Shown in pieces: positions 26,565-36,802 of a DNA stretch of 64,000 bases. Positions within the stretch are counted from its first letter, which is position 1. Every line of letters starts with the position of its first letter. Both the position numbers and the translations under genes were made by a program. The notes under the pieces are model-generated. The model searched no databases, was not told the origin of the DNA, and worked only from the letters and a program-made list of their open reading frames with translations. The stretch spans positions 10,006,669-10,070,668 of the forward strand of contig CM022679.1 in the NCBI GenBank assembly GCA_012295275.1, read 5' to 3'. This stretch comes from Chrysomallon squamiferum (taxonomy: Eukaryota > Mollusca > Gastropoda > Neomphalida > Peltospiridae).

Positions 26565-29500
26565 TTACTGCACAGCCATGATTCTACTCAGATGAGGCAG
26601 AATTTGACCCTGTATCGGTCCATACTCCACCTTCTCCCCATCCACCATCATGTTCCCTTCCTCAGTCGTGGGCACCAGCCTGAAAGCCAGCGCTTTGACG
26701 ATTTCAACGTCTGCTGAATCGACGTGGCTGCCCTCGCAGAAGTTCATGAACAAGGAGAACAGAGCGGACTTGTTCAAGCCTTCGCGCGCGAAGATGATGT
26801 AGAAGAAGCCGTCGCTGAGGTGGGCGTGTGGTGCTGCCAGCATGTCGTTGCCGAGGTGGGTCTGGTACACGGCAGAGACCAGCAGAAAGGTGCCATCGAT
26901 GGTCACCCAGTGGTCAGGCACGGGCTGGTCCAGTGGGGGCAGAAGAGGACTTGGAACTGACCTGAAGCTGGACCTGGAAGCCAGAGCTGTCTCGGTTTCT
27001 ATTTCGTAGCCGTCCTGACCTGCCAGTGTTGTGATCTTGCCTCGTCTCCACACCAGTTCATCATCGCCAGCAGCTACTACCTCATCTTTTGATACTGTGT
27101 CATGCTGTGATGTCAGCTCTTTTCGATTCCAATTGACGTTGCTGCCTTCGGGCATGCACTGGTCCACTCTGAATCCGTTACCTGTGACAGTGGATTCGGC
27201 TTCCTTGCTAGACCGCTTCAGTGAAACAGCTTTTTTGGATCTGGATAAGTTTGGATCTGATTTCGATGACGTCAGGCTGGTTGATGGATTCTCTTCTTTT
27301 TCCAAGTCCGTCAACACAACATTGTCACTGAATGTGTTGCCATGTGCACAGTTCCCTGAGTGACTCGTTTCTGAACATTCACCTCTCACGGCACTGCTGT
27401 TCGACTCCTGCGACGATTTTTCCGATGAAGATGATTTCTCTTCTCCGTTTAAAGCGTTTCTGCTGCTCTTCCACGAAAAACGTCTGATTTTGGACAAGGT
27501 TGATTTGCTGGAGTTGTTTACTTTTGGGGTGTACTCAGCTACTGGTAGGAATGACAAACATCCTCTGTATTTTCTCAAATCTAGAAAGCAAATAGAATTT
27601 ATTTTTTAATTTGTTTTAATTTACATATACTGATATCTATTAGATTGCATTTATATGAAAAACAGATTTATTTAATATTTTTAACACTAAACAGATGAAA
27701 TTTACATATATCACATACATAATATGAATATACTCACACACATAGACATATACAAGTAACCACATTATTTTAATTCTTCTTAGGAAATTTTAAAAGCACA
27801 TTACAATAAAAAATATATAAAAAAAATGCACTGATTTTTAATTATATTATGGAACTTTTACTATGGTAGTATTTAATGAAATGAAACGACACAAAACAAA
27901 CAAAAAAAAATGTAAATAAACAATCTTACTAAAAATCCTCTTTACGGCACCTATGGTGAATCTAGCTTCACCAATGCGACGGTACTTCTCACTTTCATAG
28001 TCGATGTCAGAAAGCAGACCCCAAGTGAAAGACAAGAAAGAGAAAATTTGTCTGGACGGTGTCTGAATCAAAACCAGGTCCATGGGAATGACCTTGTGCT
28101 TTATGAGGATAAACGTGGAATGAAGGACCATGTCTCCATGCATGGGTTCCCTGAAACAAACAAGAAAATATTTTTTGAAGAAATCCAACAGAAAGTGTGT
28201 TAAATGACAAAGTATCATATATAGAAGAAACTATTTTTATTTTAATGGCACGTTTTTAAACATAAAGTTATGTATCAAGCATAAAAGAAAGAAAGGAAAT
28301 CCTCTGCTGCTACTCATTTTTCTTTTTTCTTTTTTTTTTAGCAGCAAGAAATCTTTTATATTCTCCTTTCTGCCTACAGTAAAGTATATACAATAGCCTT
28401 TGATTGACCTGTATTGGGGCTTTGGCTGGATTGGGAAATTACAAATGGCTGAGCTGACACATTGTAGTTAGATCTCAGACACAACTGTTATCAATAATCA
28501 TACTTATTACAGATCTTTCTGAAAACAGTAAAATCTATATACCCCAACCTTTATTGAATTAAATATCTGTGCACTAGTTAGGCCAGGAAATTACCTTGAT
28601 TGATTCACTGTCAGGAATGAATCATGTGGACTGATTTTACTTCAGTGAAAACACTGAGTTACAGTCTTCCATTGTTTAACAGATGAAATATGTGTTAAAG
28701 TAATTGGTTAACTAGGCTCATTATAACAGAGATAAATGATGTTGTCGTATGGGTTAGTGCACTGACAGTATACAGTTTAATATTTACGTACAGTACGATA
28801 TATTTGATTTGTGTTTATATATAATTAGCCTCAACTGATTTATGTTTATAATATAATTAATATAGTTTATTTACATCTGTATTTAATTAATATTTAATTT
28901 ATTTATATTTATATATGTAATTAGTATCCATTGTCATTTGGATACCATTCGTGATATAATTCTGAAGATCTAGAAATACATTTTTGTAGCTGAATTTCAG
29001 TTATATCATAATGATGTGGTCGTGCTGAATTTCAACAACAGATATATTTTAAAATCAATTTTCTTCTTTTATTGTTTTTACAGATCATTTCATTCATTAA
29101 TAGATCAGGTTATAAAAAATTTAAACTGCACATGGATTTTATAATGACCCTTTATAGTTTATTTAAGTTTATATACAATTATTATAGATTGTATTTATGC
29201 TCACACACACACACACAGACATACACACAAACATATATAATATTCTGTGCATTCATGTTTACTTATAATATACATACATATACAGATTATTATGCTTACA
29301 TATAATTAATATATACTGTATTTATGTTTATATATATATTGTGTATTTTTATATATATATATATAAATACAGATGACATACCCTGCTGAGTAGTTAATAG
29401 AACAACACAGGGCGTTACCAGATCCACCAGGTAAACATCCCACAGGTAAATGAATTGCCTCCTTCCAGTCAGGTCTTGCCATCAAGCCATTTATCACCTG

Positions 29501-32500
29501 TAAAACAAAATAACTAATTTATGTATATATATATATATATATTTATATATATAAATATATATAAAACTAGTATACTGTTGATTTATGTTTATATATAATT
29601 AGTATAAAGTAGATTTATGTTTATATACAACTAGTATACAGTAGATTTATGTTTATATACAACTAGTATACTGTTGATTTATGTTTATATATAACTGTAA
29701 AACAGTTTTAAATGTATTAATAAACTTATAATTATTTTTACTGAACTGTCTTCATTTTTAAAATACATTTTATAATTTGCTGTTTTGTGAATACTTTACT
29801 TAGTCTCAAAGTAAAATATACTAAATCCATGCCAATGAATCTTCTGAGATAAAAAAAAAAACATTGCCAATTTTTTATGATAAAACATATGCTTACCTCA
29901 AAGACTAGCCCATCTCCTGATACTATGACAATTCCATACCATTCACTCAGCGAAATACTTTGAACTATTTTGTGAGCATGCCCAGCATATTCTTAAGAAA
30001 AAAAAAAAAAGATAAAAATTAAACACACAAAACACACACATGGGTCATTGTCTGAAACTGCATGAAACTGCCTTTCACTGTCTTATCAATTCAACAGTTG
30101 CATGATGAAAAGTATTGATAATGACAATGATGACAATACTATAGAGAATTTTTTTTTTTTTTTCAAATTCTATATTATTAAGCTGGTTAAGAATTTGTTT
30201 ATGATGGTTTCTGATACTAATAAATTAGCTAACAGACAACATATTATATATTATTCAAATTTCAAAATTAGTGATTTGAAAATTTCAAAAGTAGAATCCC
30301 AAATGTTTGGTAAAAGAAAATTATAAATGGCATGACACCAAATATGGGACCAGAATGCATGTTATTAGGGTGTCAATAAAATAGTGATGATATTTTTAAA
30401 AATTAGTTGAATAATATTTTAATCAGCCAAAACAAAATATTTCAGCCAAAACTGAATTCGTGCACTGTGTGTTGTAACAAAACAGAGATATTTAACTTTT
30501 TGTATTTTTTTAATTTCATTTTTGTGTGTATTCTAAAAATTATGCCAGTACAAAATATATTCTTAGTAATAAATGTCACTCACAGTGAGTAAAAAATGTA
30601 AAAACAAATTATTATTAAAAAACCAAATATAATATATTTATGTATACACACACACATACTGCATACATATGTGGAAATAAATAAATATAAAATTTAAATA
30701 AAAATTCATCAAACTTTAGTTTCAAGTAATATAATATGTAACAATCTGTTTGTGATGGATAATAAATTTATCTTATCAGAGTTTTGGAGGCTGACAGCTG
30801 ATAATTCTATTACAAATAATGTTTAGAGCTATCTTCTAAGGTCACTCTCTGTGAGTTTATAATTTAAAACAAACAGGCCACAGTATGTATTATTTAACAC
30901 AGTAAAATCAGTTCTTCAACAACAGCAGCAACAAACATTATCTGTTTTCATTCCCCAGGCCTTTCTGTCTTTCCAGAAATAAAATACATGCCATACATAC
31001 AACAATATTTAATGGAATAATTAAAAAAATATATATAAAAATAATAAAAAAAAATAAAAAATAATAAAAAAAAAAAAAATTGAAAAATATTAAAAATTAG
31101 AAAAAATTTAAAATTATAATAAATTATTAAAAAAAAAAAAAATAAAAGAAAATAAAAAAATGAAGTAAAAATGAAATAAATGTCAAATGAAATAACATGG
31201 CCAAACTGAAAAGTTGTCAAATTCAGACAAGATGTTGACATTCATTACAGCATCAACCAGAACACCATGGAGCCAAAAAAAAAAAAAAAAAAAAAAATAA
31301 ATTAATTTAAAAAATAATAAAATTATTTCATATTTTCTGAAAACTGACAAAATGAGGAAAAAATAATTTTTGTGTGTGTTTTGGAAAGTCTCAATAGGCT
31401 CACCTTCCTACATTTTACATTATAACTCTCCACATAAAAGTGTACAGCATATCTAAATTAGCATTTCTTGTCAAGACACTTATATTTTGTGCTTTCAAAC
31501 ATCAGCAAAATAAATCAAGAAAACATAAATAATAACCTTTCGAATCCTGAGCTCCCATACAGACATGTACCCATTACTGTAAGGTTGCCAGGCAAAATGG
31601 TTTTGACTAAAAAAAATTTAACTGCTTGTGTTAAATTCGGCTGACACAGAGCTTAGAGATTAACTCCAAAAATCGTTGAAGTCACATATACTTCAAGTAT
31701 GAATTCACAAAAAATAATAAAAGTAATCTCACCTGTCACCTCAACTTCGAATGGAATCTCTGCCTCCAGCAGCATTGGACGTATCTGGCCATTAAAGATC
31801 TGCAGAGCTTTGCCTGTGCCACTGAAAGGGTTAATAAGAATCAAGAGTTTCCCAGGAGCTGGTGGAATGAACGTCCCTATATCTGCAACAAATAAATATA
31901 ATATAATATAATATAATATAATATAATATAATATAATATAATATAATATAATATAATGTGATGTGATGTGATGTGATGTGATGTGATGTGATGTGATGTA
32001 ATGTAGTGTAATGTGATGTAATACAATACAATACAATACAATACAATACAACACAACACAACACAACACAACACAACAAAAAATTTTTTTATGAAAAATT
32101 TGTTTACATTTACACAGCTTGGTTTATACACCAAAGAAAACAAAACAAATAAAATAATAATAAAATAAAATAAAATAAAATATTACAAATTTAGAATAAA
32201 TGTAATAAAAAAAAATTGTTACACATGTTGGTCAGTCTGATGTGCACATGTTTTTTTATTTTAATTTGTTTATTATTGTTATTATTATTATTATTATTAT
32301 TATTTGTATACCTATCATAGCAGTCACTTACTTCTGTGTGTCTTTTTGAAATTATATGTATATATGTATACAGACAAATAGATGGATGGTTACAGATAAA
32401 TAATATAGATATAGATATATATATTGATATACACACATACATACATAGAGTAGATAGGAAGGCAAATAGACACACAGACAAATATAGGGATTTTAAAGTT

Positions 32501-34546
32501 AAGCCAGTGGCCAGCAGTATTTTTCGCTCAACAAATATGTGTGTGTGTGTCTGTATATGTGTGTGTGTGTGTGTGTTTATCACACTGTGATAACCAGTAT
32601 CACATTTGTTTACTTAATTATAGTTAATATACCAGTAAGAATCCTTATTTTCAACACATATTTGGTGAAATGTACACGCTATCTTTCCATTTGTTTTTCT
32701 TCTGATATTATAAGGTCTGGCTTTTTAATTAATGAATTAATTTATTTATTTATTATTATTAGTTGGTTTTTTTTTTTAATGTTATTATTATTTGGGGTTT
32801 TTTGGGAGATTTTGTGGGTGTTTAGTTTCATTTTAAAGAATAAAGAAAACTCTGTTTTGACACATTTCTTTTTTTCTCTCTCTTTTTTTCTTTCCTTCAA
32901 ATATTAATATAACATATCCTAAGCAACAAATAAAAAATAAAAAAGTTCCAGGTTTTCCATCACCCACAAAGATTAAATTCAACATTTAAAGTTTTCCACA
33001 TAAATCTTTATTTAACTTAACAATGACTCGGAATACAGAACCTTTAACTTTACAACTGAATAGTTTTTATCATTTACATTTTATTGTGTTAGATATCTAC
33101 ATTTTGAGACAGACAATTTATTTTTCATCTAATCAGCACTGTGGTACAAAGGTACATAAATAATGAATACATTTAAAAATGTAAATAGCCTAAGTGATAG
33201 TTGATAATGGTTCAAGTGTTATTTTTAGGGCAGCATGAATAAAAAGCAATATTATAATACGTGAAAAAATAACTAGAACAAACCATTATTTGAATATTAT
33301 GTAAAATTAAGTACGTCTGTACTGACAAAGCACAGGCTTGCAAACCATTTAGATACAAATTTACACTTTGTAAAAGGGATTTACTGAGTGCAAATATTAA
33401 TTTATAATGAAATTTATCTAGTATTTTTATTGATTTTCTTTATGAAAGTAAAATATTACTTTGATAAAATTATTTACCTTTTCTATAGATATTTACTTTA
33501 TTTCAGTTACATTAATATTTCAGATTTCTCTAAGATATTACATTAAATATGGAACACATTAGTTTTAAAAATCAATTTATTGATTATGTTTACGAAAATA
33601 TCCATTTCAGGTTCCCGTAAAGAAATGTTTATTTCATTTCTTTGACCTCTGAGTATTACAATAATAAGTAGCCAATAATGACTTATTGAAAACCAGGTTA
33701 TTTACCTTGACCTTACCTGTTGGTAAACAAATCTATAAAATGATTCACACTATAATTATCACAGGTGTATAATAAAAGTGAGAATGTTTACCTGACTAAT
33801 ATCACCATTTATGGCAACTTCTTAAACAGTGGTTGAATAGGCAATATACCCAGGCATAATGCAAAAACTGGATAAGATATGAAAGAGTGGACCAGATATT
33901 TTATGACAACTCAGTGTATTGTGACCCTGTAATGGTCATTAAAGAAGTTAATAATATTACCTGGGGTTTATCAACCATAATCATAATGTTGTTATGGTTT
34001 CTAGGACAGTTTGTAGCTCAGTGGACAGAATGCAACACTCAGAACTTGAGATGTCACAAGTCACTAGATTTGTTTTCCAAATCCACCCAGCGCCCATGCT
34101 ATGTCTGAATTTTCATTAAAAAGAGAGGGAATTTCTTTCCTGCCTATGGAAAGGAGGATATTTAAAAAAATTATTTGCTATTAATTCAAAGAGAGTAACC
34201 CCTTGCGTTCTACCAGCTGGTTTCCTTTTAATCTATCAGTGTGATTCCTAAACATTATCACTGAATATATTTTAAGCGTACCATTAAAACAAACATTTCT
34301 CACTTCCTTCAAACAGTGACTTTGAAGAAATATAATTACTTATTCAATCTGTTATGAAGATTAACTAATAAAATATTCACACAGCACAATTTTGTTATTT
34401 ATCTCAATTATTTATCTACATGAAAAATATTTGTGTGTGTAAGTATGTGTTTTTATTTGTGAATTTATATTTTGTATGTATAATTTATGTACATATACAT
34501 ATATGTGTACATGTTCATACACATATATATATATATACACACATGT

Positions 34547-34605
<59 letters not shown>

Positions 34606-35896
34606 TATATATATTCACATATACACAAGCATACATATTTATACTGAAGAACAAATGTAAATTTCAGATGAAGATATGGCCATTTCTGTAGCATCATTAT
34701 ATATAATTTCATTATTAGCTAAACATGTTTGTTTTTTATTAGGAGTGCTAAAATGTTTAAATAACTGACTGGCAAATTACCTCAGGAAAGCATTTGTAAC
34801 TCAACAGAATATACTAAATTTTGACAAGTTTGCTATATTTTAGCAACATTGTTAATTGTTTGAATTTATGAATATAGAAGATAATATTCTTATAAAAAAA
34901 TAATAATAAAAACAAATGTAGAAAAATTTTAAAATAAAATAAAAATAATTTAAAATATATTTTTTTTAAATAAAATAAAATAAAATAAATAATAATTAGT
35001 AATATAATAGAATATTTTGATAGATTGAAAATATGAACACTGTAACATTTAAACTGCTTAAAAAGAAAAATATGATCTTTTTTCTGAAATGAAAATTTCC
35101 CCAAAATATATAAGAATAAAAAAATTAATATTATATTTCATATATTTGAATATGTTTAATTTAAATGGTAATCAGCTGAATTAATTATAACAAACTTGTA
35201 AAAAATATACATCATTATGTTACATCTGTTAATACACAGTCTAAAGCATCTGTAAATTTATCATTTTTTAAATTTAGATAAATAACTATTTGTTTTTATA
35301 GAGATTAGTTAAATGCGTCATTCTTCGTTATTCTTACTTTCCTCTCCAAAATATTACTGTGGACATCTAGGTTTTTGTGTAGATGTAAAGTATTCAGTAA
35401 TACTTCTGCTAACAAGGCAAAGAACCAGACTGTAAGATAATCTAAATGAAATAAAAATGAATGAATTACAAACGATATATAAAAACAAAATTGTTAATTT
35501 TCTACCTTCTTTAGTAAGAGGCAACTTTCTGGCTAAGCTGTTAATAGCATTTCTCCAAGTTTCTGCAGTTCGTAGATTAGAATCAAAATCCTCAGAACTA
35601 TCTACTTCAAAGATAATAACGACTCGTCGACGAGACAGTTTTGACCGCAACAAAACCTTCTTGATCGGATAGGAAAATATGGTTATAAAAGCAGCAGGCG
35701 AGTCGCTGGTTTTTTGACAACGACAACCGATTATATCACTAAACTGCACACATTCTGTTTTAACATTATTACCCGTCTGTTTTTTACGATGATACCAAAC
35801 ACCAACGCGAGTGATTTTGACGATATAAATGTTTTTTCGTTTTGGATAGAGTTTAAACTCTTGAGTTAAAAGAACCTCGTCCTTACTTGTCGCCAT
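26565..35896 (-). CDS. SPHK2: Sphingosine kinase (SPHK2-like), complete, six coding exons
   Basis: Lipid kinase that phosphorylates sphingosine with ATP to make sphingosine-1-phosphate. Exons in transcript order: 35896-35506, 31882-31733, 29991-29897, 29497-29382, 28150-27930, 27580-26565 (TAA). They sum to 1989 bp with every phase matching, giving 662 residues. The start is the ATG at 35896-35894 (context ATAATGG). Exon 1 encodes a roughly 130-residue N-terminal extension resembling that of SPHK2. The DAGK-type catalytic domain follows: ILINPFSGTGKAL (nucleotide binding, exon 2), VSGDGLVFE with the catalytic Asp (exon 3), LPGGSGNAL (exon 4), and SDIDYESEKYRRIG (exon 5, counterpart of the sphingosine-binding segment). 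The last exon carries LRKYRGCLSFLPV, then a roughly 200-residue Ser-rich linker as in SPHK2, then PVPDHWVTIDGTF and the C-terminal lobe. Family assignment is firm; SPHK1 versus SPHK2 naming is less so, since invertebrate genes predate the vertebrate duplication. Confidence 0.95.
28283..28490 (-). mobile_element. Decayed mollusc-type SINE fragment
   Basis: It contains AGCAGCAAGAAATCTTTTAT, then CTACAGTAAAGTATATACAA, then TAGCCTTTGATTGACC and GGCTGGATTGGGAAAT. This follows, block by block, a SINE common in gastropods and bivalves (AGCAGCAAGGGATCTTTTAT, CCCACAGACAGG, CAGCCTTTGA, GGCTGGAACGAGAAAT from memory). It lies in a sphingosine kinase intron with the tRNA-head end to the right. Confidence 0.6.
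28790..29700. repeat. Degenerate roughly 43 bp repeats around sphingosine kinase exon 4
   Basis: Units of the type GATTTATGTTTATATATAAT followed by TAGTATAcaGTA recur near 28800-28930, 29280-29340 and, as four clear tandem copies, 29560-29697. They flank the 116 bp exon 29382-29497 on both sides without entering it. Confidence 0.65.
31896..32079. repeat. Four-block pentanucleotide repeat in sphingosine kinase intron 1
   Basis: On the plus strand: about 12 units of ATAAT (31896-31956), then about 9-12 units of GTGAT with variants (31957-32019), then about 6 units of ACAAT (32020-32049), then about 6 units of ACAAC (32050-32079). All are five-base steps in register, so one array seems to have diversified by base substitution. 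It ends only about 14 bases from the exon 2 acceptor at 31883. Confidence 0.95.
34008..34300 (+). mobile_element. Decayed mollusc-type SINE, tRNA head first
   Basis: It starts with a tRNA-like head, TGTAGCTCAGTGGACAGAAT, with a degenerate B-box further on. CTTTCCTGCCTATGGAAAGG, a TTTGCTATTAATTC stretch, and GCTGGTTTCCTTTTAATCTA then follow in the order of the mollusc SINE read in this orientation. It is too diverged to be active and lies in the first intron of the sphingosine kinase gene. Confidence 0.6.
34500..34622. repeat. TA / CA compound microsatellite
   Basis: Alternating TA and CA dinucleotide blocks, with about 16 TA units at 34551-34584 followed by CA units, in sphingosine kinase intron 1. 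Confidence 0.95.
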
Positions 35897-36374
35897 TATC
35901 ACTGGAAAAATGTTTTCATCATGTGATTTATCACGTGATACCTAGTTTTTTTCTTTGTTGCATTCGGATGAATACACTGATCACAGAATTGTACGTGACT
36001 CAAAATATTTACTTCTGTGTTTATGCGTTTCTGTGTATTGCTGAATAATGAAAAATAAGATAATATTGACAATAAGTCTAAAAAAATACATGTATAAATA
36101 ATTATAATTATAAACACTAACATTAACAAACAAAAATAAAATCAAGCAAATCAACGAAAAATATTAACAGTTTATAGTTTTTACAGGTATTGATCGTTGG
36201 TTACTAGGGTTTAAAGTATTGTGATAAATAAAAGAAAAAGTTTAATACATGCCGTAACTACTTTGAAGCAAATGACGCAAATGCCTCATGCCAAAATTGA
36301 ATTTTTTTTTTTAAAGATTTGTATTTAAAAAATATAAGATATAAATTTCTATTCCGATAGAAACGATATCCACT

Positions 36375-36503
36375 GGATGAATTCGTTTATTTCTACGAAT
36401 ACCGTTTGAAGCCCCCAGATCCTTAGCCCAAATTGTTTTGCCCCGCTCCGCTTGGCGATTAAGTAGCTTTCCCTCATTTCAAAAAAAGTATGGTTACGGC
36501 CAT

Positions 36504-36505
<2 letters not shown>
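36375..36505 (-). repeat. GC-rich repeat-like block in the divergent promoter
   Basis: On the minus strand it reads GGCCGTAACCATACTTTTTTT, then CGCCAAGCGGAGCGGGGC and GGATCTGGGGGCTTC. It stands out by CpG content from the AT-rich flanks. From memory it resembles a widespread invertebrate repeat with GGCCGTAGCCAGG and AGCGGAGCG motifs; the match is not verified. Confidence 0.4.
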
Positions 36506-36536
<31 letters not shown>

Positions 36537-36768
36537 TTGGTACTGATGCTCCTCTTCTTCTTCTTCTTCTTCTTATTATTACTGAGGTTGTTTTTAATTT
36601 GTTTTATCAGATCTTAGAATCGCATTAATTAATTTTTTTTTTCTTTCAATTATATTACACAGTCAAAAGTGAGACAACCAAATTATTTATTTTGCTCAAC
36701 GGGATGAAATTATACTGGGTTACGATGAGACTGACAAGGTACAGTTTATTGACGTGTCTCGAATTATC

Positions 36769-36802
36769 TCCCTTGTTTTTCCTCTTTTCCGGTTCCTCCA
36801 TA
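36769..36802 (+). promoter_or_regulatory. RPL18: RPL18 TOP-type pyrimidine tract and short 5' UTR
   Basis: A C/T tract including CCTCTTTTCCGGTTCCTCC lies directly upstream of the ATG at 36803. Animal ribosomal-protein mRNAs start at a C within such a tract (5' terminal oligopyrimidine), which makes their translation respond to growth signalling. If transcription starts in this tract the 5' UTR is only about 20-30 bases. Exon 1 then contributes just the ATG before the intron, a common layout for these genes. Confidence 0.6.

Larger units (their letters stand above)
35897..36802. promoter_or_regulatory. Shared divergent promoter region, sphingosine kinase / RPL18
   Basis: This 906 bp interval separates the two start codons on opposite strands, so it must hold both promoters unless upstream non-coding exons exist. 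Next to RPL18 is a pyrimidine-rich tract (about 36769-36800) typical of ribosomal-protein genes. The middle holds a TAA repeat (36505-36535), a CTT repeat (36549-36574), and a GC-rich repeat-like block (about 36375-36505). No clear TATA box is assigned because the whole region is AT-rich. Confidence 0.6.

Noticed and set aside
26724-27363. Plus-strand frames opposite the kinase last exon
   Set aside because: They mirror the well-supported minus-strand sphingosine kinase exon and have no family similarity.
31653-32143. Minus-strand frames reading LHYIT or ILYYI repeats upstream of kinase exon 2
   Set aside because: Translation of the pentanucleotide array; the true exon begins at 31882.
34008-34080. 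A tRNA gene
   Set aside because: A tRNA-like A-box is present, but the B-box is degenerate and the sequence continues into a SINE body.
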